Below, piece by piece: positions 1 to 5,024 of a stretch of 7,531 bases of DNA (positions within the stretch are counted from its first letter, which is position 1; the number at the start of each line of letters is the position of its first letter). The notes beneath the pieces are model-generated. The model was not told where the DNA came from. It saw only the letters and a program-made list of their open reading frames with translations, and ran no database searches. The position numbers and the translations under genes were made by a program. The DNA is from UBA7672 sp035995285 (GTDB lineage Bacteria; Pseudomonadota; Alphaproteobacteria; Caulobacterales; Hyphomonadaceae), in assembly GCA_035995285.1 (NCBI GenBank), contig DASYKO010000578.1:1-7531 (forward strand). Reading direction: 5' to 3'.

Positions 1-115
1 AGTTCGAATTCTGCACGCCCTCCGCAATCCCCTTGAAGGCGAGCGGTGGACCGAGGTCGTACTCGGAGAGCAGCGCTTCGAGGGCTGCATCGTCAATGTC
101 GGTGTAGACGGCCAT
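1..115 (-). CDS. thrB: Homoserine kinase ThrB, N-terminal part (runs off the left edge)
   Basis: The minus strand from an ATG at 115-113 encodes 38 residues before the window ends. They begin MAVYTDIDDAALEALLSEYD and continue with LGPPLAFKGIAEGVQNSN. This is the characteristic N-terminus of the APH-fold (aminoglycoside phosphotransferase-like) homoserine kinase of proteobacteria, in which the acidic first helix and the F-K-G-I-x-E-G-x-x-N-S-N stretch (residues 27-38) are strongly conserved. The enzyme phosphorylates L-homoserine with ATP in the cytoplasm, the step before threonine synthase. No clear Shine-Dalgarno sequence precedes the start, which is chosen by family similarity. The gene has the same strand as ispH, its usual upstream neighbour in alphaproteobacteria, but is about 3.1 kb away from it here. 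The catalytic core lies outside the window, so intactness cannot be judged. Confidence 0.87.
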   Translation of the reverse strand, partial: MAVYTDIDDAALEALLSEYDLGPPLAFKGIAEGVQNSN

Positions 116-157
116 TTTGCGTGGTTAGGGGCTGGAGGCGCAGGACGCAAGCAAAAG

Positions 158-180
158 GCCTGTTTAGCTGGATAACAGGC
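158..180 (-). terminator. Terminator-like hairpin upstream of thrB
   Basis: GCCTGTT at 158-164 and AACAGGC at 174-180 form a perfect 7-bp inverted repeat around a 9-nt loop. Read on the minus strand, the hairpin is followed by CTTTTGC, a short T-run. It lies 42 bp upstream of the thrB start. It could end read-through from the sulfatase side, act as an attenuator in the thrB leader, or be an operator. The T-run is short, so strength as an intrinsic terminator is doubtful. Confidence 0.4.
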
Positions 181-276
181 ACGATTTTGAGCGCGCTTTG
201 CGCAGATGCGGCGCGCGCCGACATGAATTGGCCTCGGGGGATGCGGCGGGTGATTTCAAACATCGTCGTCCGGTGT

Positions 277-406
277 CGTAGGGCGCATTAGGCCGGAGGC
301 CGTAATGCACCTCTTTCGTTGGCGTGGCGCAATGGTCGCTTTATATGCGCCGTTCGTAGGCGTGGAGGGATGGTGCATTACGGCCTCCGGCCTAATGCAC
401 CCTACG
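277..406. repeat. REP-like long inverted repeat, 35-bp arms with 60-bp spacer
   Basis: The arms at 277-311 and 372-406 are reverse complements with one mismatch (GCGCCC against GCACCC). Each arm holds GCATTAGGCCGGAGG or its complement and is itself an imperfect palindrome, with GCATTA pairing to TAATGC. The core 'GTAGGGTGCATTA...TAATGCACC' type resembles, from memory, a palindromic repeat scattered between genes in many proteobacteria. The spacer holds a 13-bp direct repeat, TTCGTTGGCGTGG at 315-327 and TTCGTAGGCGTGG at 353-365 (12 of 13 identical), and a small inverted repeat, GGCGCA at 326-331 with TGCGCC at 346-351. This organisation is typical of paired REP units (BIME-like) or a small non-autonomous element. 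The repeat is seen directly; the family is inferred. Confidence 0.8.
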
Positions 407-428
407 TACGCGGCTTCTCATTCAGGCC

Positions 429-563
429 GGTGGAAACCGCCTGGGATGCTGTCCTCCGTTAAGGCGGAGGGCCGGGGACGCAGGATGGCCCTGCGTGTGT
501 TGGGCATCCGCCATTACTGGCGGCTACCGGTAGATAAAAGAAACGCAGCATCCTGCGTCCCCG
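429..563. repeat. Multi-hairpin block bounded by a perfect 15-bp inverted repeat
   Basis: CGGGGACGCAGGATG at 473-487 pairs perfectly with 549-563. Inside and beside it are CCTCCG/CGGAGG (453-458 with 465-470), CCGCCA/TGGCGG around a TTAC loop (508-513 with 518-523), and a wobble hairpin GGTGG-AAA-CCGCC at 429-441. ACGCAGG at 478-484 can also pair with CCTGCGT at 490-496, in competition with the outer stem at 552-558. GGATGCTG at 444-451 matches its complement at 546-553. The block could be a structured RNA on either strand or a mosaic of palindromic elements. I do not recognise a named RNA family. Confidence 0.65.
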
Positions 564-641
564 CATTCGTTATGCAGCAGCCTCGGACAAGGCGCTCTGT
601 GTTTCGCGCCTCTGCCGTAGGTGTCGCCGCCGGCGTGCAGG

Positions 642-661
642 CCGTGAGTGTTCTCTCACGG
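642..661. repeat. Short perfect hairpin, 7-bp stem
   Basis: CCGTGAG at 642-648 and CTCACGG at 655-661 form a perfect stem around the 6-nt loop TGTTCT. No T-run follows on either strand, so a terminator role is not supported. It is probably part of the surrounding cluster of palindromes. Confidence 0.5.
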
Positions 662-768
662 TCCCTGGACATCCCCCTCCCTTGGCAGCTCCCGATCGGC
701 TGCATTCAGGAGGGCTGAGCTTGATCCATCATCGTCCATGGCGGACTCAGGAGCTCCACGCTCGAACG

Positions 769-822
769 CATCGCCTCCGCGCCGTTGAACAGCGTACGAC
801 TGCCCTCCATGCGGAGGCGATG
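769..822. repeat. Perfect 12-bp inverted repeat with 30-bp spacer
   Basis: CATCGCCTCCGC at 769-780 is matched exactly by GCGGAGGCGATG at 811-822. The 30-bp spacer shows no further symmetry. The arrangement fits a small stem-loop element, or terminal repeats of a very short relic. No flanking direct repeat is obvious. Confidence 0.6.
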
Positions 823-919
823 GGTGCAGTATCTCACGGGTTTTGAGGACCTACAGTTTCAGAACGCGAAGATTCTTCATTTTGTGGAAAATGCTGAGGA
901 AACGGAGGGAGCGGCGCCG

Positions 920-961
920 CCATAACGGTGGTGGGTTTTCGGAAAGTCACCACCGTTATGG
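920..961. repeat. Perfect 14-bp inverted repeat (long hairpin)
   Basis: CCATAACGGTGGTG at 920-933 pairs perfectly with CACCACCGTTATGG at 948-961 across a 14-nt loop, GGTTTTCGGAAAGT. The loop can extend the stem slightly through TTT/AAA. Neither side carries a T-run, so it is not a canonical intrinsic terminator. It may be a REP-like unit or a protein-binding palindrome. The symmetry is seen directly; the role is unknown. Confidence 0.7.
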
Positions 962-984
962 GCCTGGCGCGCTGACCTGGTGTG

Positions 985-1197
985 CTTGGTGAAATCCTTG
1001 GTGGTCTTGGTGAGAACGGCCTGGGCCGGTGGGCGGGGTGGGACAAGTTTTCAACACGAAGACACGAAGTTCCCCTCAGCTGCGTGAGGCGTGTTGGCGG
1101 CGTTCAAAAGATTCAAACACCAAGGTCATCTGCCTACGCTCCTTCGGAGCTTCGGCAAGGCGGCCAAGGATTGCACCAAGGACACGAAGTTCTCCTC
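985..1197. repeat. Scattered short CACCAAG / GACACGAAG repeats on both strands
   Basis: CTTGGTG-type units occur at 985-991, 998-1003 and 1006-1012. Their complements CACCAAG and CACGAAG occur at 1053-1071 (two tandem CACGAAG units), 1118-1124 and 1174-1190. The 17-bp stretch GACACGAAGTTCCCCTC at 1061-1077 recurs at 1181-1197 with one change, exactly 120 bp away. Tracts like 'CACCAAGGACACGAAG' appear, from memory, between genes in several bacterial lineages. Here they are irregular rather than a clean tandem array, so slippage-derived or degenerate copies are likely. Confidence 0.5.
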
Positions 1198-1246
1198 TGC
1201 ATCGATGCTTGGGACTGGGGAGCGAAAGAGCCGGGCGGGCGCCGGC

Positions 1247-1300
1247 GCTCCCTTGTGGGGGCGGCGCGCACCCGCGAGTGCGCGGGTGGGGTGAGGGGAA
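1247..1300. repeat. Hairpin element abutting the sulfatase 3' end
   Basis: A perfect 8-bp stem, CACCCGCG at 1269-1276 and CGCGGGTG at 1281-1288, surrounds the loop AGTG. It is framed by CTCCCTTGTGGGGG at 1248-1261 and GGTGAGGGGAA at 1290-1300. The 'CTCCC-TTGTGGG ... GGGTGAGGGG' frame resembles, from memory, a very common alphaproteobacterial intergenic repeat. The stem lies 25 bp past the sulfatase stop on the minus strand. It could protect or help end that transcript, but it lacks a T-run and is not a classic intrinsic terminator. Confidence 0.55.
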
Positions 1301-1313
1301 TTTCTCGACGCGT

Positions 1314-2645
1314 CTACTTGGCCGGGGCCGCATCCACATGCACCGCAAACGGCGCGTATTTGGCGCGGGCGCGGGCGAGGCGGGCGGTGAGGTCGCCGAG
1401 GACATCCGGGTGGAGGGAGGAGACGTCGTAGGTCTCTGCGGGGTCGGCCTTGAGATCGACGAGGAGTTGCCAGTCGTCGCGCGTGTCCAGCGGCGCTTCG
1501 ATGCCGCGGTAATAGCTGCGCACGGCGAGCTTCCAGCGATCCGTGCGAATGGCGGCGACGGTTTCGTTGTTGAACAGGACGAGTTCGTCGTGAGGGGATT
1601 TTGCGTTGCGGGTGAGGACGCTGGAGATATCGCGGCCATCGAGTTCGGCGGCGGGGAGCGGGCCGTTGGTCCATGACATGAGCGTGGGGAGCAGATCGAT
1701 GTTCATGGTCATCGCGTTGCTGACGAGGCCGGAGGGAATGCGGCCCGGCTGGCGGGCGATGAAGGGCACGCGATAGCCGCCGTCCCACGCCGCGCCGCCC
1801 TTGCGCTCGCGCAGGCCGGCGGTGGAGCCCTCGAACCAGGGGCCGTTGTCGGACGTGACGATGACCAGCGTGTCGTTGTCGATGTTGAGCTGTTTCAGCT
1901 TGGCGAGGAGGCGGCCGACATTGGCGTCGATCTCTTCGACGACGTCGCCGTATTCGGCGGCCTTGCTGTGACCGGCATGGGCGGGGTTGGGATCGAGGGG
2001 TACGTGCGGGGCCGTCAGCGCCAGCATCAGGAAGAAGGGGCGCTGGGCGTTGTCGTCGATGAATTTGAGGCCGCGCTGGAAGAAGCGTTCGGTGAGGCGG
2101 GGCGGATCGACGTCTTCCTTGGTGAGTTCGACGCCCGGCTCGGCGTCGTAGAGCGCCAGCGGTTTCATGTCGTGGCTGTAGGGCAGGCCGAAGAACAGGT
2201 CGAAGCCGTGGCCGGTGGGCGGCCAGAAGGGCGCGATGTGGCCGAGGTGCCATTTGCCGACGAGGGCGGTGGCGTAGTCGGGCTTGAGCGCCTCGGCGAT
2301 TGTGGTCTCGGAGAGCGACAGGCCGCGTGTGTCGTCGGGCTGGATCACCTGCCAGGCAAGGCCGGTGCGGATGGGATAGCGGCCGGTGAGGAGGCCGGCG
2401 CGGGATGGCGTGCAGATGTTGGCGGAGGCGAAGAAGGTGGTGAGGCGGGCGCCTTCTCTCGCCATGCGGTCGAGGTTTGGCGTCGCGATCATGTGGTTGC
2501 CGAAAGCGCCGAGGTCTCCATAGCCGAGATCGTCGCAGAGGATGAGGACGATGTTGGGTTTGGGGCGCTGTGATGCTGGCTGCGTGGCGCAGGCGGTGAG
2601 CGCGAGCGCGGTAGTGGAATAGAGGAAGCTGCGGCGTGAGAGCAT
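1314..2645 (-). CDS. Arylsulfatase A-like sulfatase, Tat-exported lipoprotein
   Basis: This 443-residue protein belongs to the type I (formylglycine) sulfatases, which hydrolyse sulfate esters. The metal-site pair D38-D39 sits in a DDLGYGD stretch. The signature C78-T-P-S-R-A-G-L-L-T-G-R places C78 as the residue to be converted to formylglycine. G-K-W-H-L-G at 130-135 (K131, H133), A-P-H214, S-D266-N267-G and R-K282-G-G complete the expected active site. The order of motifs and the P-Y-S-H-D segment at 155-159 are closest to arylsulfatase A-type enzymes. The N-terminus carries a twin-arginine motif, S-R-R-S-F-L (3-8), and a lipobox L-T-A-C ending at C19, which predicts Tat export and lipid anchoring. 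The substrate cannot be told. It is 46 bp downstream of the small secreted-protein gene and may share its transcript. The Shine-Dalgarno sequence is weak; the ATG is fixed by the signal peptide. No formylglycine-generating enzyme gene lies in the window. Confidence 0.9.
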   Translation of the reverse strand: MLSRRSFLYSTTALALTACATQPASQRPKPNIVLILCDDLGYGDLGAFGNHMIATPNLDRMAREGARLTTFFASANICTPSRAGLLTGRYPIRTGLAWQVIQPDDTRGLSLSETTIAEALKPDYATALVGKWHLGHIAPFWPPTGHGFDLFFGLPYSHDMKPLALYDAEPGVELTKEDVDPPRLTERFFQRGLKFIDDNAQRPFFLMLALTAPHVPLDPNPAHAGHSKAAEYGDVVEEIDANVGRLLAKLKQLNIDNDTLVIVTSDNGPWFEGSTAGLRERKGGAAWDGGYRVPFIARQPGRIPSGLVSNAMTMNIDLLPTLMSWTNGPLPAAELDGRDISSVLTRNAKSPHDELVLFNNETVAAIRTDRWKLAVRSYYRGIEAPLDTRDDWQLLVDLKADPAETYDVSSLHPDVLGDLTARLARARAKYAPFAVHVDAAPAK

Positions 2646-2691
2646 GGCCTAACGGATCACACTACGCGCGCAGTTTCCATAGTCCTGTTAC

Positions 2692-3114
2692 CTACCAGAC
2701 GCGCCGCTGCGCTGCTTCCTGCAGCTGGCTTGCCCGGGCGCCGTCGAGCTGCTCGACCCTGGCCACGTTGCAGCGTTTTCCGGCGGCTGGCCGGATCTCG
2801 TAGGCATTGCTGGCCAGCAGGCGCGAGGACCAGGACGGGTGAAAGTTGAAGTCGCGGCCGCGAACTTCGACCTGTTTGCAGGCTTCCTTCAGGGTGACGA
2901 GATAATGGTCTCGTGAAACGTCGCGATAGAGGATGGTCTGGCTGTCGATGACCCAGGCAGCGTCGAAGTCGTGGTGAAGCTGGAGCGCGTCGGCGCTGGC
3001 GCCGTCGATCGTGACCAGTGTTGTCTTCGTTTCAGGCTGGGCCAGCGCGGGCGCTGCCGCCAAGGCGGCCATCGCAGCGAGGGTTGCAAGCGAGGATACA
3101 ATCAACTTCTGCAT
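2692..3114 (-). CDS. Small secreted protein resembling DUF6491
   Basis: The gene encodes 140 residues with a clear Sec signal peptide: MQK, a hydrophobic alanine-rich core, and A-L-A at 23-25 with predicted cleavage before Q26. The mature part of about 115 residues has the pattern W-x-I-D-S-x-T-I-L at 54-62, H-Y-L-V-T-L-x-x-x-C at 70-79, and a second cysteine at C115 in K-R-C-N-V-A-R-V. Two cysteines about 35 residues apart, the first after 'YLVTL', recall the DUF6491 family, whose function is unknown. That assignment is from memory of the pattern. The cysteines could form a disulfide in the periplasm. A strong Shine-Dalgarno sequence fixes the start. It sits about 100 bp after ispH and just before the sulfatase, all on the same strand. 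Confidence 0.8.
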   Translation of the reverse strand: MQKLIVSSLATLAAMAALAAAPALAQPETKTTLVTIDGASADALQLHHDFDAAWVIDSQTILYRDVSRDHYLVTLKEACKQVEVRGRDFNFHPSWSSRLLASNAYEIRPAAGKRCNVARVEQLDGARASQLQEAAQRRVW

Positions 3115-3119
3115 GACCG

Positions 3120-3127
3120 CTCCTTCC
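3120..3127 (-). promoter_or_regulatory. Strong ribosome binding site for the DUF6491-like gene
   Basis: Read on the minus strand, GGAAGGAG ends five bases before the ATG at 3114-3112. It is the best Shine-Dalgarno match in the window and supports this start and the reality of the gene. A small inverted repeat, ATCCT-AGC-AGGAT at 3141-3153, lies just upstream and could be an operator, but this is weak. Confidence 0.7.
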
Positions 3128-3215
3128 GGATGAGGGTGTCATCCTAGCAGGATTGACCGTCCTGTTCCATGCGTGCGGGGCGGCGTTTTTTGGAACGTGC
3201 CGCAGGGGGAAGCTC

Positions 3216-4178
3216 TCAGGCGCCTTCGAGAATGCGCGGGACGCGGAAGACGACGTCTTCGTGGGCGGTGGTGACTTCTCTCACCGAGACGTTGAAGCCA
3301 GCGCGGCAGGCGGCGATGACGCCCTGCACCAAAGTCTCCGGCGCGGAGGCGCCGGCGGTGAGGCCGAGGGTGGTGACGCCGTCGAACCAGCGCCAGTCGA
3401 TATTGTCGGCGGAGGCGATGAGGTGGGCGGATCTTGCGCCTGATCTCTCGGCGACTTCCTTGAGGCGGACGGAGTTGGAGGAGTTGGCGGCGCCGATGAC
3501 GAGGACGAGCTGGGCCTGGCCGGCGATCGCTTTCACGGCTTCCTGGCGGTTGGTGGTGGCGTAGCAGATATCGTCCTTCCGCGGCTCGGCCAGCTTGGGG
3601 AAGCGGCGGCGGAGGGTGGCGACGATGTCGCGGGTGTCGTCGACCGAGAGGGTGGTCTGGGTGACGTAGGCGAGGTTTGTGTCGTTCTGCGGCTGGAAGG
3701 CTTCGGCCTGTTCGACGGTTTCGATCAGGGTCATCGTGCCAGGGTCTAGCTGGCCCATGGTGCCGACCACTTCGGGGTGGCCGGCGTGGCCGATGAGGAG
3801 GATGTGGCGGCCGGCGCGGGCGTGGAGGCCGGCTTCGGCGTGGACTTTGGAGACGAGGGGGCAGGTGGCGTCCACGAACGTCATTTCGCGCCGGGACGCC
3901 TCTGCGGGGACCACCTTGGGAACGCCGTGGGCGGAGAAGACGACGGGGCGGTCATCCGGGCATTCGTCGAGCTCTTCGACGAAGACGGCGCCCATGGCTT
4001 CCAGCCGCTTAACGACGTGCGCGTTGTGGACGATCTCGTGGCGCACGAAAACCGGGGCGCCCCATTTGGCGAGCGCCTGTTCGACGATCTGGATGGCGCG
4101 GTCCACGCCCGCGCAGAAGCCGCGGGGGGCGGCCAGTAGAACGGTCAGGTCGCGACGCGACGATTCGCCTTGTGTCAT
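3216..4178 (-). CDS. ispH: 4-hydroxy-3-methylbut-2-enyl diphosphate reductase IspH
   Basis: This cytoplasmic iron-sulfur enzyme reduces HMBPP to IPP and DMAPP, the last step of the MEP isoprenoid pathway. With the ATG at 4178 the protein has 320 residues, a usual length for the family. The three cysteines that hold the 4Fe-4S cluster are C22 (A-P-R-G-F-C-A-G-V), C106 (D-A-T-C-P-L-V) and C205 (D-I-C-Y-A-T-T-N-R-Q). Substrate and catalytic positions are also present: H51 in H-E-I-V-H-N, H84 in S-A-H-G-V, E136 in G-H-P-E-V-V-G-T, and the A-N-S-S-N-S loop at 231-236. An in-frame GTG at 4283 would add 35 residues lacking any IspH feature, so the downstream ATG is preferred, although it has no good Shine-Dalgarno sequence. 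The gene diverges from the lipoprotein gene. Its usual alphaproteobacterial partner thrB lies about 3.1 kb downstream. Confidence 0.95.
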   Translation of the reverse strand: MTQGESSRRDLTVLLAAPRGFCAGVDRAIQIVEQALAKWGAPVFVRHEIVHNAHVVKRLEAMGAVFVEELDECPDDRPVVFSAHGVPKVVPAEASRREMTFVDATCPLVSKVHAEAGLHARAGRHILLIGHAGHPEVVGTMGQLDPGTMTLIETVEQAEAFQPQNDTNLAYVTQTTLSVDDTRDIVATLRRRFPKLAEPRKDDICYATTNRQEAVKAIAGQAQLVLVIGAANSSNSVRLKEVAERSGARSAHLIASADNIDWRWFDGVTTLGLTAGASAPETLVQGVIAACRAGFNVSVREVTTAHEDVVFRVPRILEGA

Positions 4179-4347
4179 GCGGATATCGGGGGGTTCAAAA
4201 GGGCCATGAAATCGGGCCTGATTTTCGCCTTTATGCCCGTGTGGTGTGCGCCGTTGCGCGGGGTCGTCTTTAGAGGCTATCACGCGGGAACAATAGATGG
4301 GCCCCTCCTATCCGCGTCAAAAGGGGCTTGAGGACCGGGAAGCACCA
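4179..4347. promoter_or_regulatory. Divergent promoter region between ispH and the lipoprotein gene
   Basis: With the preferred starts, 169 bp separate the two divergently read genes, so promoters for both should lie here. A possible plus-strand promoter is TTGCGC at 4254-4259, a 17-bp gap and CTATCA at 4277-4282, but the match is modest. No operator-like palindrome or riboswitch is evident. GGGAAG at 4337-4342 is a plausible Shine-Dalgarno sequence for the GTG start at 4348. Confidence 0.45.
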
Positions 4348-4968
4348 GTGAAGCGTATTCTACCTGTGAAAGCCGGTCTTGCTGCCGTGGCTGCCCTGGG
4401 GTTGGCCAGCTGTTCCAGTCTCGATGACAGGCCGAACGTGGGCCCGTGCCCAGTCGTGGGTTCGCTCTACGATGCGCAGCGGCTGGTGGAAGTGACGGGG
4501 ACGGAGCGGCACGAGAATGTCGGCTTCACCGGCGCCATCGAGAGCGTGAAGGGATACTGCCGCTACACCGGCAAGAACCCGATCACCATGGAAGTGGACA
4601 TCGTCTTCGCCTTCGGCAAAGGCCCGCAGGCCAAGGGCGACACCAAGACCTACACCTACTGGACGGCGGTGACGCGGCGGGATTCCTCGGTGCTCGCCAA
4701 GCTCAACAACGACCTCAAGGTCACGTTCCCCAAGGGCGTGGACGAGGTGCGACGAACCGTGACGGTGAACGGGATCGTCATCCCCCGGGCGACGGAGACG
4801 ATCTCCGGGGTCAACTTCGAGGTGCTGGTGGGGTTCGACCTCACGGACGAGCAGCTGGAGTTCAACCGGTCGGGCAAGCGCTTCCTGATGAATGTCGGCG
4901 TCGAGCTCAACAAGCAGGCGCCGGCCGCAGCCGCCCCCACAAGCAACAAGCCGCCGCGTATGCCGTAA
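4348..4968 (+). CDS. Lipoprotein of unknown function
   Basis: Starting at the GTG at 4348, the protein has 206 residues and opens with a textbook lipoprotein signal: M-K-R, a hydrophobic core, and lipobox L-A-S-C ending at C22. The next residue is Ser, not Asp, which favours outer-membrane sorting. An ATG at 4297 would add 17 charged and polar residues before this signal and is unlikely. The mature part has C34 and C71, perhaps a disulfide, and alternating short hydrophobic strands such as M-E-V-D-I-V-F-A-F (81-89), V-T-V-N-G-I-V-I (138-145) and F-E-V-L-V-G-F-D-L (157-165), suggesting a beta-rich fold. The tail (191-206) is rich in Ala and Pro. I do not recognise the family; it may be a conserved alphaproteobacterial envelope protein. 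argS follows after 56 bp. Confidence 0.85.
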   Translation: MKRILPVKAGLAAVAALGLASCSSLDDRPNVGPCPVVGSLYDAQRLVEVTGTERHENVGFTGAIESVKGYCRYTGKNPITMEVDIVFAFGKGPQAKGDTKTYTYWTAVTRRDSSVLAKLNNDLKVTFPKGVDEVRRTVTVNGIVIPRATETISGVNFEVLVGFDLTDEQLEFNRSGKRFLMNVGVELNKQAPAAAAPTSNKPPRMP

Positions 4969-5019
4969 GGCTCTTTTTGAGCCGGGTAGGCTAGGGCGGT
5001 TTCATTCGCTAAGAGCCTT
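4967..5019 (+). promoter_or_regulatory. argS leader with two competing stem pairings
   Basis: GGCTC at 4969-4973 can pair with GAGCC at 4979-4983 around a TTTTT loop. Alternatively AAGGCTCTT at 4967-4975 can pair over 9 bp with AAGAGCCTT at 5011-5019, which is followed by TTCCC and then the argS ATG at 5025. The second form ends in a short T-run, like a weak terminator of the lipoprotein transcript. It would also cover AAGAG at 5011-5015, the only Shine-Dalgarno-like bases before argS. Pairings are seen; a regulatory role is inference. Confidence 0.4.
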
Positions 5020-5024
5020 TTCCC

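Larger units (their letters stand above)
116..1313. other. Gene-free, palindrome-rich intergenic region
   Basis: About 1.2 kb lies between the sulfatase stop and the thrB start with no convincing gene. The open frames here, the longest at 305-718 on the plus strand, show no recognisable domain and run through inverted repeats, where open frames in GC-rich DNA are expected by chance. Instead the stretch holds at least ten inverted repeats or hairpins, plus scattered short direct and inverted motifs; the main ones are listed separately. Smaller hairpins include CATTTT/AAAATG at 878-893 and GCTCC/GGAGC at 1138-1150. The density suggests successive insertion of small palindromic elements, REP-like or MITE-like, into a permissive gap. 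A structured small RNA cannot be excluded. I see no tRNA or rRNA here. Confidence 0.75.

Noticed and set aside
305..718. 137-residue plus-strand open frame in the repeat region
   Set aside because: It runs through several inverted repeats, has no ribosome site or domain, and its composition does not look coding.
834..1046. 70-residue minus-strand open frame
   Set aside because: It spans the 14-bp hairpin, is Pro/Arg/Ser-rich and has no family resemblance.
116..1313. CRISPR array
   Set aside because: The repeats are inverted and heterogeneous, with no regular direct-repeat and spacer pattern and no cas genes.
1126..2253. 375-residue minus-strand open frame overlapping the sulfatase
   Set aside because: It is the sulfatase region read in another frame, with Arg/Pro/Ala-rich composition and no motifs.
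1968..2573. 201-residue plus-strand open frame
   Set aside because: It is antisense to the sulfatase, with a Gly/Glu/Val-rich shadow composition.
3679..4209. Plus-strand open frames opposite ispH
   Set aside because: They are antisense to a certain gene and show no domain.
4179..4283. Extended ispH N-terminus from a GTG at 4283
   Set aside because: The extra 35 residues resemble no IspH N-terminus, have no ribosome site and would crowd the divergent promoter region.
4297..4347. Extended lipoprotein start at the ATG at 4297
   Set aside because: It would place a polar, charged segment before the signal peptide. The GTG at 4348 gives a standard 22-residue lipoprotein signal with a ribosome site.
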